A DNA stretch of 64,000 nucleotides, taken from contig JAFDYU010000004.1 in assembly GCA_018267285.1 (NCBI GenBank), positions 1 through 64,000 of the forward strand. The letters are read 5' to 3'. The notes below the pieces were generated by a model. It had not been told where the DNA came from and searched no databases. It worked only from the letters and a program-made list of their open reading frames with translations. Source of the DNA: Bacteroidota bacterium (GTDB lineage Bacteria; Bacteroidota; Bacteroidia; Cytophagales; Cyclobacteriaceae). Below are positions 48,377 to 56,645 of the stretch, one piece after another (positions within the stretch are counted from its first letter, which is position 1; each line of letters starts with the position of its first letter). Position numbers and translations under genes: made by a program.

Positions 48377-50190
48377 TCTAAAAATTTCCCTGCCAAAACA
48401 TAATCTTCCATGTATTGCCTACGCGTTTGTTTGAACAAATACCGTTCAATCATCAAGCTTGCAATGCTTGCCCCTGCCCGTGCGCCCTGCCCTGCATTTT
48501 CGACATAAACCGAGATGGCTATTTTTGGGTTATCGCGCGGAGCAAAGGCTATAAAAACAGAATGATCGGGGAAGGGTTCGTTTTGTACGGTTCCGGTCTT
48601 TCCGCATACAATTACATCGGGAAGTTTTGCATACCATTGTCCCGTTCCCGATTCCACCACTTGCTGCATCGCACTCACAGCTACTTTGAAATAGGTCGAG
48701 TCAACCGTAGTGTAATGTCGCAACGTGTATTGATGCAATGGCCTTCCTTCCTTACCTATAGCTTTGACCAGATGAGGTGTATAATAAAATCCGCGGTTGG
48801 CCACCGTTGCAGCAAAGTTGGCCATTTGCAAAGGCACCACCAGATTTTCTCCTTCGCCAATTGCAATAGAATAGATGTTCGAAAATTTCCACGGTTTGTT
48901 GTGGTATGCCCGATCGTATAGTTCCGGTGTTGGCACCAACCCGCTTTTCTCATTGGGCAGATCAATTCCAAGTTGGGTGCCAAAGCCAAAGCTCTTAATG
49001 TGTTTGTCCCATTCGGTGAGGCCGAGGCGTGTATCTTCGTACGTGTCGGTCGATTTGTTTTGGTTTAACATCCTGCGGAGCACGTTGTGAAAATAAGGAT
49101 TGCAGGAGTTGGCAATCGCCCCTTGCAGGTCTTCAAACGAATGGTCTCCGTGGCAGTTGATAATCGTTCGGTCGCAGGGAATTCGTGTTTCAGGAATGAT
49201 CACTTTTTCCTGCAGGGCCGTGAGTGCCTGTACTATTTTAAAAATTGAACCGGGGCGATACTGTGCCATCAACGGCCGGTTGAACAGCGGCTTCAGGGTA
49301 TCGCTGCTGATCGTTTTAAAATTGGAACTGTATTTTTTACCGGTTAATAAATTGGGGTCGTACGATGGCCCCGAAACCAGGGCGAGCACTTCGCCCGATG
49401 AGGGTTCGATGGCTACAATGCTCCCCGCTTTACCTTTCATTAATTTTTCTCCATACTGCTGCAACTCCAGATCGATGCTGGAAACTAAATCTTGCCCCGG
49501 CACGGAAAGCGTATCGTACTCTCCATTATTAAATGATCCCTTTTCAATTCCCTTCACATTGCGCAGTTTAAATCGCACACCACGCTTCCCCCTCAGTTGC
49601 TCTTCGTAAAAAGCTTCGATACCGCTTTGCCCGATATAATCTCCCTGGCGGTAAATTCCGGTGGTGTCTTTTTTCAATTCTGTTTTGCTGATCTCGCTCA
49701 CATACCCCAGCGCATTTGCCAATGCCGGAGATGTGTACGCACGCGTAGTTCTCGCCTGAATATAAAAGCCTGGGAACTCATCCAGCCGATCTTCTATCCT
49801 TGCCATGTCTTCGTTCGACAACCGTTCGATAAACCTCAGGGGCTTTACAGGCGAGTATTCTTTTTTTCGGGATTTAAGTTCTTTGAATTTTAATCTAAGC
49901 TCTTCGCGCGTTAGGTTAAACACCTCACAAAATTTAGCGGAGTCAAATTTTTTTACATCGTTTACGATAATTTGCAAATCAAATTCGGGAGTGTTGTAAA
50001 CAATCAATTTTCGGTTTCGGTCGTAAATCAGTCCACGAAAAGGGTATTCAACTTGCCGTAAAATGGAATTGCTATTGGCCAGTTCGGCATAGTGGTTATC
50101 CACTACCTGAATAAAAAACAATTTTACAATGAAGGTCAGCCCAACCAACACAAACACCAACTGGAAAATTTCTTTTCTGCCCTCATTCAT
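48373..50190 (-). CDS. mrdA: Penicillin-binding protein 2
   Basis: The ATG at 50190 (MNEGRKEIFQLVFVLVGLTF) gives 605 residues. The frame is open further upstream into mreD but that part is not PBP-like. One N-terminal membrane anchor is followed by the dimerisation domain and the transpeptidase domain with SxxK (RPGSIFKIVQ), SxN (ANSCNPYF) and KTG (VCGKTGTVQNE). It partners RodA in elongation. It overlaps mreD by 4 bases (ATGA). Confidence 0.96.
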   Translation of the reverse strand: MNEGRKEIFQLVFVLVGLTFIVKLFFIQVVDNHYAELANSNSILRQVEYPFRGLIYDRNRKLIVYNTPEFDLQIIVNDVKKFDSAKFCEVFNLTREELRLKFKELKSRKKEYSPVKPLRFIERLSNEDMARIEDRLDEFPGFYIQARTTRAYTSPALANALGYVSEISKTELKKDTTGIYRQGDYIGQSGIEAFYEEQLRGKRGVRFKLRNVKGIEKGSFNNGEYDTLSVPGQDLVSSIDLELQQYGEKLMKGKAGSIVAIEPSSGEVLALVSGPSYDPNLLTGKKYSSNFKTISSDTLKPLFNRPLMAQYRPGSIFKIVQALTALQEKVIIPETRIPCDRTIINCHGDHSFEDLQGAIANSCNPYFHNVLRRMLNQNKSTDTYEDTRLGLTEWDKHIKSFGFGTQLGIDLPNEKSGLVPTPELYDRAYHNKPWKFSNIYSIAIGEGENLVVPLQMANFAATVANRGFYYTPHLVKAIGKEGRPLHQYTLRHYTTVDSTYFKVAVSAMQQVVESGTGQWYAKLPDVIVCGKTGTVQNEPFPDHSVFIAFAPRDNPKIAISVYVENAGQGARAGASIASLMIERYLFKQTRRQYMEDYVLAGKFLD

Positions 50191-50696
50191 GTGCGCGCGC
50201 GATCTGACGTTAAGTACTGTAACAACACCATAACCAGCATAGTGAACATCATGCTGTTGATGGTCTTCAGCATCGAATACCAAAATAAAGTGCCTGCTGA
50301 TTCAACCAGAAATAAAACCAAATGGTGAATAAAGACAAGGGGCAATGTGTAAACCAAAAACCATTGCAGCCCTTGTTCGGAAATTTTTGGAACGGCTCCC
50401 GCATCGTATCCGCCTTGTGGTGTAATTACACTTAGCCAATAGTTTCTGATGTACGCAATAAAAACAGTAGTGAACGCATGCAAGCCCAGGCTGTCGTAAA
50501 AAATATCGACTGTAAAGCCCATGATAAAACCCAAAAGCATCAATACTAAATTGTTGGTTTCTATGGGCATTAAAAGAATGAACGCCACATACAAAAAACA
50601 AAAACCTGAATTGAACAGCACCAGTTTTTTTAAAAAGGCTTGCGCGATTACGTACGCAAAAAAAGAAATGAAGAATATAATATTTGATCGTGTCAT
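50187..50696 (-). CDS. mreD: Rod shape-determining protein MreD
   Basis: The 169-residue membrane protein has four to five hydrophobic segments (IIFFISFFAYVIAQAFL, FLYVAFILLMPI, LVLMLLGFIMGFTVDIFYDSLGLHAF and more). Low sequence similarity is normal for MreD. Position between mreC and mrdA, with 4-base overlaps on both sides, makes the call firm. Confidence 0.88.
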   Translation of the reverse strand: MTRSNIIFFISFFAYVIAQAFLKKLVLFNSGFCFLYVAFILLMPIETNNLVLMLLGFIMGFTVDIFYDSLGLHAFTTVFIAYIRNYWLSVITPQGGYDAGAVPKISEQGLQWFLVYTLPLVFIHHLVLFLVESAGTLFWYSMLKTINSMMFTMLVMVLLQYLTSDRART

Positions 50697-51532
50697 CTCG
50701 GTTCGCCAATGGTTATCAGTTCTAACGAATCTTTTTCTGCCTTACGTTTGGCGTTGATCACTTCCACAAAATTCAGCCTCCCAAAATCCTGACCAAGCTC
50801 TATTTTAATGTCGTAAAATAATGCTTCGTCACGCAGCTTAAATTCTTTGATCTTACCGATGAAAATGCCTGGAGGGAAAACGGCATTGTATCCGGATGTA
50901 ACAACTGAATCGCCCACCAACGGTATTACATGCCGGGGGATGTACTTCAGGTCGATGTAGGAAGGATCGGTGCCATCCCATTGAATTGTTCCAAATTGGC
51001 CCGTGCGTTTTAGAACGCTCGAAACTTGATTATCAATATTCAGCAGAGAGATTAAAACAGCATAGTGTTTGGAAACCGATTTCACTTTGCCCACTGCCCC
51101 GAATGAGTTGGTTACAGCCATTCCAACTGAAATACCATCGGCTTGCCCCTGATCGATGGTGATAAAGTTTTTGTAGAATTTTGTTGAGTTGTTGATTACC
51201 CGCGCCTGGATGTACTGAAAATTTTTTTCTACGGAGGAGTCGGGGCGTTGGTGCAGTTGCATCCGGTAGAGGCGCTGGCTCTGCTCTTCAATTTTATTGA
51301 GCAACATCGCATTGTTGCGCGAAAGGGTTGCGTTGATATCGGCCAACAAAAAATATTCCCGGATGTTCTGCGCGGAAGTATTTAACCATGCCACAACACG
51401 ATTGGATGAATTGAAGTATTTTGTGCTTTGGTACTGATTGTTGGCCACAATCAGCCAAGCACAAAAAAATTCTAACAACAAAAAAGTAAAGGAAGCCCTG
51501 TAGTAGTAAAGAAATTTAAATAGGCGTTCCAT
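50693..51532 (-). CDS. mreC: Rod shape-determining protein MreC
   Basis: The 279-residue protein has one N-terminal membrane anchor (residues about 12-30, FTFLLLEFFCAWLIV), a coiled coil (about 65-100) and a periplasmic beta-barrel domain with ITIDQGQADGISVGMAV and VVTSGYNAVFPPGIFIGKI. It links MreB to the PBP2-RodA machine. It lies 3 bases after mreB. Confidence 0.95.
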   Translation of the reverse strand: MERLFKFLYYYRASFTFLLLEFFCAWLIVANNQYQSTKYFNSSNRVVAWLNTSAQNIREYFLLADINATLSRNNAMLLNKIEEQSQRLYRMQLHQRPDSSVEKNFQYIQARVINNSTKFYKNFITIDQGQADGISVGMAVTNSFGAVGKVKSVSKHYAVLISLLNIDNQVSSVLKRTGQFGTIQWDGTDPSYIDLKYIPRHVIPLVGDSVVTSGYNAVFPPGIFIGKIKEFKLRDEALFYDIKIELGQDFGRLNFVEVINAKRKAEKDSLELITIGEPR

Positions 51533-51535
51533 TCA

Positions 51536-52561
51536 TCAAGTCATGAGCACTTTACGATAGTGGTTGATATTTTTCAGCGCTGCACCGGTGCCGCGCACCA
51601 CAGCCCGAAGCGGATCTTCCGCAACATGAATGGGCAGTTTTGTTTTCAGTGCAAGGCGCTTGTCGAGCCCGCGCAGCAAGGCTCCACCTCCGGTTAGGTA
51701 AATTCCCTGCTCATAAATATCAGCCGACAACTCGGGGGGCGAAAGTTCGAGTGCCTTCAGTACGGCTTCTTCCAGTTTGGATACGGACTTGTCTAACGCA
51801 AACGCAATCTCCGAATAGGATATTTTTATTGTTTTCGGTATGCCCGTCATCAAATCGCGGCCACGGATTTCATAATCATCGGGCCCGTCATCCAATTCGG
51901 TCATGGCCGACCCGGCCTCGATCTTCACCCGCTCGGCCGATCGCTCACCTATCAATAAGTTGTGTTGCCTGCGCATGTAGTCGAGAATATCGCGGTTAAA
52001 AGTATCTCCGGCCACCCGTATGGATTGATCGCAAACAATACCCGACAAGGCAATCACGGCAATGTCGGTGGTGCCACCGCCAATATCCACCACCATGTTG
52101 CCCACGGGTTGTTCAATATCTATACCGGAGCCGATGGCAGCCGCAATCGGCTCGTAAATCATGTACACTTCTTTGGCGTTGGCGTGTTCGGCAGAATCTC
52201 TAACGGCACGTTTCTCCACCTCGGTAATGGCCGAAGGGATACAAATTACCATTCGAAGTGAGGGCGGAAAAAATCTGCGTCCCGTGTCGATCATTTTGAT
52301 CAGGCCCCGGATCATCATCTCGGCCGCGTGGAAATCTGCAATAACGCCCTCTTTCAACGGGCGGATGGTGCGGATGTTGTCGTGCGTTTTCTCGTGCATC
52401 TGCATAGCATCGCGCCCAATGGCCAGCACCCGGTTTGAATTTTTGTCGATGGCAATAATGCTGGGTTCATCTACAACTACTTTGTCTTTGTGGATGATGA
52501 GCGTGTTTGCCGTGCCAAGATCTATAGCGATGTCGCTGGTGAAAAAGTCGAAAAGTGCCAT
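51536..52561 (-). CDS. mreB: Rod shape-determining protein MreB
   Basis: MreB is the actin-like filament that guides wall synthesis. The 341 residues contain the phosphate-1 motif IAIDLGTANTLI, AVRDSAEHANAKEVYMIYEPIAAAIG, the phosphate-2 motif MVVDIGGGTTDIAVIAL and adenosine motif IYLTGGGALLRGLDKRL. The first residues MALFDFF could form the membrane-binding helix. It is the first gene of mreBCD-mrdA-rodA and has an unusually good ribosome-binding site. Confidence 0.98.
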   Translation of the reverse strand: MALFDFFTSDIAIDLGTANTLIIHKDKVVVDEPSIIAIDKNSNRVLAIGRDAMQMHEKTHDNIRTIRPLKEGVIADFHAAEMMIRGLIKMIDTGRRFFPPSLRMVICIPSAITEVEKRAVRDSAEHANAKEVYMIYEPIAAAIGSGIDIEQPVGNMVVDIGGGTTDIAVIALSGIVCDQSIRVAGDTFNRDILDYMRRQHNLLIGERSAERVKIEAGSAMTELDDGPDDYEIRGRDLMTGIPKTIKISYSEIAFALDKSVSKLEEAVLKALELSPPELSADIYEQGIYLTGGGALLRGLDKRLALKTKLPIHVAEDPLRAVVRGTGAALKNINHYRKVLMT

Positions 52562-52570
52562 GAAGAGCGT

Positions 52571-52577
52571 CCTCCTT
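52571..52577 (-). promoter_or_regulatory. Canonical Shine-Dalgarno sequence before mreB
   Basis: On the minus strand AAGGAGG lies 9 bases before the ATG of mreB. Most genes in this window have no such sequence, as is usual in Bacteroidota, so mreB stands out. Confidence 0.75.
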
Positions 52578-52667
52578 TTTTGAAAAATTTAATTAACCCG
52601 AAATTAAAGAAATAATCACCGGATTTTTCACCAATTCAGCAAGAAACTTATAGATGTGCGATTATTC

Positions 52668-54191
52668 TCAATGCTTAAAATGCCTGAAGCCCGTAAAGAC
52701 CATAGCCATGTTGTGGTTGTTACAGAAATCAATGGAGTCTTGATCTTTGATGGAGCCTCCCGGCTGAATCACCGCAGTGATGCCGTGCTGGCTGGCGATC
52801 TCAACACAATCGGGAAATGGAAAGAAGGCATCGGATGCCATCGCTGCTCCGTTCAAATCGAAACCGAACGACTTTGCTTTTTCAATCGCCTGCTTCAACG
52901 CATCTACACGGCTGGTCTGGCCAACACCGCTCGAAAACATCTGCCCCTCAACCGCCAGAATGATGGTATTCGACTTGGTATGTTTGCAAATTTTACTGGC
53001 AAATAGGAGCGCGTTTGTTTCCTGTTGCGTTGGAGCGCGCCTGGTCATCGTTTTCAAGTCTGCTTGCGAATCGGTATGCAAGTCCAAATCTTGTTCGATC
53101 ACTCCGTTGAGTAAACTCTTGAATTGTTTTGCAGCTGTGAGATTTTGTTTTTGTTTGAGGATGATCCGGTTTTTTTTCGACTTCAATAATTCTAACGCGC
53201 TTAGATCAAACTCGGGGGCCACTAAAATTTCGAAAAAAAGTTTGTTGATCTCTTCGGCTGCCTGCAAATCAATTTTTTTGTTCGTAGCCAAAACACCTCC
53301 AAAGGCAGAAACCGTATCCGCTTGAAACGCTTTGAGGTAAGCTTCTTTAACCGAAGATGCGGTGGCCACTCCGCAGGCGTTGGTGTGCTTGATGATGACG
53401 AAGGCCGTTTCATCAAATTCCTTAATTAGGTTTATGGCCGCATCAACATCTACTAAATTATTGTACGAAAGTTCTTTGCCGTTAAGCTGATCGAAAAGTT
53501 TTTCCAGTTCGCCAAAATATACTCCTCGTTGATGCGGGTTTTCGCCATAGCGTAGTGCTTTTCCGTTTGGATAACTCGACTTAAAACTAATGATGTTTTG
53601 TTCTTGATTGAAATACGTGAAAATAGCGGAATCGTAGTGCGAGGTAACCTCGAAGGCCAACGCGGCAAATCTTTTTCTGTCGGCCAAATCGGAAGAACTA
53701 TTTTTGGTTTTCAGCAATTCCAAAACCTCGGCATATTGAGCGCGCGAAGAAACGATGAGCACATCCTTAAAATTTTTGGCTGCCCCGCGAATCAGTGAAA
53801 TACCACCGATGTCTATTTTCTCAATAACGTCTTCCTCGCCTCCGCCTTTGGCAACGGTCTCTTCGAACGGGTACAAGTCAACGATTACCAAGTCGATGGG
53901 TGCGATCTTAAATTCTTCTGCTTCTTTCACATCTCCCGATTCCTCCCTTCTATAAAGTATTCCGCCAAATACAGCCGGATGAAGCGTTTTCACCCGTCCG
54001 CCAAAAATCGATGGATAACCCGTCAGTTGCTCTACGGGCGTTACTTGGTAGCCCAACTTCTCAATAAACTCCTGAGTGCCACCGGTAGAAATAAATTCTA
54101 CGTTTTGTTTGGCCAACTCGTGCACAATGGCATCCAGCCCATCTTTGTAAAAAACTGAAACCAGGGCGCGGGTAATTTTCTTTGAAGTCAT
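52668..54191 (-). CDS. purH: Bifunctional purine biosynthesis protein PurH
   Basis: PurH carries out the last two steps of IMP synthesis (AICAR formyltransferase and IMP cyclohydrolase). The ATG at 54191 (MTSKKITRALVSVFYKDG) gives 507 residues. The N-terminal cyclohydrolase domain has FISTGGTQEFIEKLG and KTLHPAVFGGIL. The transformylase domain has the catalytic Lys-His in VIIKHTNACGVAT and SDAFFPFPDCVEIA. The gap to mreB is 106 bases. A -7-like TACATTTG lies upstream (54214-54207), without a -33 partner. Confidence 0.97.
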   Translation of the reverse strand: MTSKKITRALVSVFYKDGLDAIVHELAKQNVEFISTGGTQEFIEKLGYQVTPVEQLTGYPSIFGGRVKTLHPAVFGGILYRREESGDVKEAEEFKIAPIDLVIVDLYPFEETVAKGGGEEDVIEKIDIGGISLIRGAAKNFKDVLIVSSRAQYAEVLELLKTKNSSSDLADRKRFAALAFEVTSHYDSAIFTYFNQEQNIISFKSSYPNGKALRYGENPHQRGVYFGELEKLFDQLNGKELSYNNLVDVDAAINLIKEFDETAFVIIKHTNACGVATASSVKEAYLKAFQADTVSAFGGVLATNKKIDLQAAEEINKLFFEILVAPEFDLSALELLKSKKNRIILKQKQNLTAAKQFKSLLNGVIEQDLDLHTDSQADLKTMTRRAPTQQETNALLFASKICKHTKSNTIILAVEGQMFSSGVGQTSRVDALKQAIEKAKSFGFDLNGAAMASDAFFPFPDCVEIASQHGITAVIQPGGSIKDQDSIDFCNNHNMAMVFTGFRHFKH

Positions 54192-54357
54192 AGTATTTTG
54201 GAGGGTCAAATGTACTTAGATGAATCCTATTTCTGATACTACTCGCGGCAATTCAAATTTGGCTTTCCATTTCAATAGAGGCTGCCCGAAGTCTGTTGAA
54301 AAAAGTGGGGGTCAAACAGTTGTTAGCTGAAATATTTAAGAAAAAGCTGCTGCCTCA
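54192..54357. other. Divergent intergenic region purH / aromatic operon
   Basis: This stretch between purH and the promoter of the attenuator leader is AT-rich. It contains no open frame with gene-like features, and no further repeat was seen. The purH promoter must lie in its first part. Confidence 0.6.
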
Positions 54358-54389
54358 TTTGCGTAGTAAAAAAAATTCTGTTTTATTTG
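54358..54389 (+). promoter_or_regulatory. Candidate promoter of the aromatic amino acid operon
   Basis: TTTG (54358-54361), a 20-base spacer and TTTATTTG (54382-54389) fit TTTG-N20-TAnnTTTG with one mismatch. Transcription would start at about 54394-54396, that is at or beside the ATG of the leader peptide. The message would then be leaderless. Confidence 0.5.
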
Positions 54390-54394
54390 ACCCA

Positions 54395-54460
54395 ATGAAC
54401 ACCGTACAGCGATTTTATTTTTGGTTTTACTTTTTTCAATCCCATCGGGACTTGAGGTAA
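54395..54460 (+). CDS. Aromatic leader peptide of the attenuator
   Basis: This 21-codon frame starts ATG-AAC-ACC and ends with TAA at 54458-54460. Residues 7-14 are FYFWFYFF: five Phe, two Tyr and one Trp in eight consecutive codons (54413-54436). Such a run by chance is extremely unlikely. By analogy with PheL and TrpL of enterobacteria, its translation measures the charging of aromatic tRNAs. Its last codons contain CGGGACT (54446-54452), which can pair with the terminator. It lies 98 bases before the prephenate dehydratase start, with the terminator between. Confidence 0.9.
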   Translation: MNTVQRFYFWFYFFQSHRDLR

Positions 54461-54535
54461 AATCGCTTTGTAAAAGGAAAAACAGACAAACGAAAACATC
54501 AGAGAGTCCCGGCAAAAACCGGGACTTTTTATTTT
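54408..54535 (+). promoter_or_regulatory. Ribosome-mediated transcription attenuator of the aromatic operon
   Basis: Three mutually exclusive pairings are visible. (1) AGCGATTTTA (54408-54417) with TAAAATCGCT (54458-54467), a perfect 10-bp inverted repeat across the leader, enclosing a small TCCC-ATC-GGGA hairpin (54440-54450). (2) Antiterminator: CGGGACT (54446-54452) with AGTCCCG (54505-54511). (3) The terminator stem 54505-54526. A ribosome stalled in the aromatic codons breaks pairing 1 and frees CGGGACT for pairing 2, giving read-through. A ribosome at the stop codon covers CGGGACT, so the terminator forms. The structures are seen directly; the mechanism is inferred from known attenuators. 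Confidence 0.85.
54505..54535 (+). terminator. Intrinsic terminator of the attenuator
   Basis: The stem AGTCCCGG / CCGGGACT (54505-54512 with 54519-54526) has a CAAAAA loop and is followed by TTTT-ATTTTAT. It lies 24 bases before the ATG of the prephenate dehydratase gene, so in the terminated state no enzyme of the operon is made. Confidence 0.92.
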
Positions 54536-54558
54536 ATATAAAAAGAGAAAAAGATCAC

Positions 54559-55401
54559 ATGCGTAAACCAGAGAAATTAAAAATAGCCATTCAGGGGATA
54601 TCCACCTGCTTTCATGAAGTTGCCGCCCGCGAATATTTTCAAGATGCGATAGACCCGGTGGAGTGCCTCACGTTTCACAAGCTTTGCGAATCGCTGAAAA
54701 AAAATGAATGTGATTTCGCCATGATGGCCATTGAGAACACCATTGCCGGAAGCATCCTCCCCAACTATTTCCTGCTTCAAGAATATAAATTCTCCATTGT
54801 GGGAGAAATCTACTTGCCGATTCATCTTCATCTGCTGGCATTGCCGGGCGCACAACTCACCGACATCAAAACCATTGAAAGCCACCCCATGGCCATCCGC
54901 CAGTGTTACGATTTCTTACATAAGCTAAACGGAATAGAGCTGCGCGAAAGCGATGACACGGCAATATCCGCCCGAAAAGTAGCCGAGAAAAAAAATAAAG
55001 CTACGGCAGCCATAGCCAATGAGTTTGCGGCCGAGCGGTTCGGCCTGACTATGCTTGCGCGCAGAATTGAAACTCATAAAAAGAATTTTACAAGATTCTT
55101 GGTGTTGTCGCGTGCAGCAAAAAGTAAAGAAGAGAGCAACAAGGCTTCGCTGTGCTTTGAAGTTTTTAATGAAGTGGGTAGCCTTGCCGATGTGCTCACC
55201 GTTTTTAAAACCAACCAAATCAACCTGAGTAAAATCCAGTCCATACCCGTAATTGGCAAGCCGCGCGAATATTCTATTCATGTAGATGTAGAGTGGGCAC
55301 ACCGAAAAAATTATGAAGCTGCCATGAAGCAGGTGCAAAAACAAACACACAATTTAAATGTGTTTGGCGAGTATAAGAAAGGGAAGATTGAGTACAAGTA
55401 A
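54559..55401 (+). CDS. pheA: Prephenate dehydratase
   Basis: The enzyme converts prephenate to phenylpyruvate, the Phe branch. The ATG at 54559 gives 280 residues; the frame reaches back to 54421 through the terminator, but translation from there is not sensible. The catalytic domain has AIQGISTCFHEVAAREYF, ESHPMAIRQC, DDTAISARKVAE and the Thr-Arg-Phe motif in NFTRFLVLSR. A C-terminal ACT domain (about 195-275) should give feedback control by Phe. There is no chorismate mutase domain here; that activity is fused to the DAHP synthase at the operon end. Confidence 0.95.
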   Translation: MRKPEKLKIAIQGISTCFHEVAAREYFQDAIDPVECLTFHKLCESLKKNECDFAMMAIENTIAGSILPNYFLLQEYKFSIVGEIYLPIHLHLLALPGAQLTDIKTIESHPMAIRQCYDFLHKLNGIELRESDDTAISARKVAEKKNKATAAIANEFAAERFGLTMLARRIETHKKNFTRFLVLSRAAKSKEESNKASLCFEVFNEVGSLADVLTVFKTNQINLSKIQSIPVIGKPREYSIHVDVEWAHRKNYEAAMKQVQKQTHNLNVFGEYKKGKIEYK

Positions 55402-55438
55402 AATAGACACAAGACATTAAGTCGTTAGCCATAAGACA

Positions 55439-56638
55439 ATGATAGAGTTTGCAAAAAGAATACAAGGTGTTGAGGAGTATTACTTCAGCAAAAAGTTGGC
55501 GGAAGTACGATCGCTCGATACTCCTGAATTGAGAATCATCAACCTGGGCATCGGCAGTCCTGATCTTGCTCCGTCCGGAAATACGATTGAGGCGTTGATC
55601 GCTTCGGCCAAAAACCCCGCCCATCACGGCTACCAGAATTACAAAGGCATACCCCAACTGCGCGAAGCCATATCGGGGTTTTACAAAAAGATTTATTCAG
55701 TGCCACTCCATGCGGAATCGGAAATTCTTCCGCTTATGGGTTCGAAGGAAGGCATCCTGCACATTTGTATGGCCTTTGTAAACGAAGGCGATGAGGTGTT
55801 GATTCCGGATCCGGGATACCCCACGTATGCCTCTGCTGCAAAACTCACCGGTGCAAAAACGGTTACCTACGAAATGAAGGAGGCGTTAAACTGGGGCATC
55901 GATATTTCTGCGCTTAGAAAAAGAGATCTATCGAAAGTGAAGATCATGTGGGTAAACTTTCCGCACATGCCCACCGGGCGAGTAGCTACGATAACCGAAC
56001 TGAAAGAACTTGTAAGCCTTGCCCGCGAAAACAATTTTTTAATTGTAAACGATAACCCCTACAGTTTAATCCTTAACGAAAATCCACTCAGCATTTTATC
56101 GGTTGAGGGTGCGCACGAGGTTGCACTTGAGCTGAACTCGCTGAGCAAATCGCACAATATGGCAGGCTGGCGCATCGGCTGGGCAGCAGGCCGTAAAGAA
56201 TATATCGATGCCGTGCTGCGCGTGAAAAGCAATATGGACTCCGGAATGTTTTTAGGTTTGCAACATGCCGCTGTCGAAGCGTTGACAAATGGAGATGACT
56301 GGTTCACTACGCAAAATTCGATTTATCGAAAAAGACAAAAGCTTGCATTCAAAATCTTGGATGAATTGAATTGCAGTTATTCCTCAAAACAATCGGGATT
56401 GTTTGTGTGGGCAAAAGCCCCCGATCAAATCGCTGATGTTGAAAAATGGATTGACAAAATTCTATATGCAACGAAAATATTTATCACTCCGGGGTTTATT
56501 TTCGGTGACGCAGGGAAAAGATTCATTCGTATTTCGCTTTGTGCAAGTGAAGAGAAATTGAACGAAGCATGGGAAAGGATTAATCGTTACAAATTATCCG
56601 TTAATCGGAAAAACTCACAATCGACAATTAACGGATAA
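55439..56638 (+). CDS. PLP-dependent aminotransferase (aromatic/aspartate type)
   Basis: The 399-residue class I/II aminotransferase has the PLP Lys237 in LSKSHNMAGWRIGW, the cofactor-stacking region PLMGSKEGI, and VLIPDPGYPTYASAAKLTG. C-terminal FIRISLCASEEKLNEAWERI supplies the substrate-carboxylate Arg. Its position between pheA and tyrA indicates that it transaminates phenylpyruvate and hydroxyphenylpyruvate to Phe and Tyr (or prephenate to arogenate). This is inference from context. The gap to pheA is 37 bases. Confidence 0.92.
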   Translation: MIEFAKRIQGVEEYYFSKKLAEVRSLDTPELRIINLGIGSPDLAPSGNTIEALIASAKNPAHHGYQNYKGIPQLREAISGFYKKIYSVPLHAESEILPLMGSKEGILHICMAFVNEGDEVLIPDPGYPTYASAAKLTGAKTVTYEMKEALNWGIDISALRKRDLSKVKIMWVNFPHMPTGRVATITELKELVSLARENNFLIVNDNPYSLILNENPLSILSVEGAHEVALELNSLSKSHNMAGWRIGWAAGRKEYIDAVLRVKSNMDSGMFLGLQHAAVEALTNGDDWFTTQNSIYRKRQKLAFKILDELNCSYSSKQSGLFVWAKAPDQIADVEKWIDKILYATKIFITPGFIFGDAGKRFIRISLCASEEKLNEAWERINRYKLSVNRKNSQSTING

Positions 56639-56645
56639 AGAAAAA

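Noticed and set aside
54421..54558. Upstream extension of the prephenate dehydratase frame
   Set aside because: It runs through the leader peptide and the terminator and encodes nothing like the family; the ATG at 54559 starts the conserved protein.
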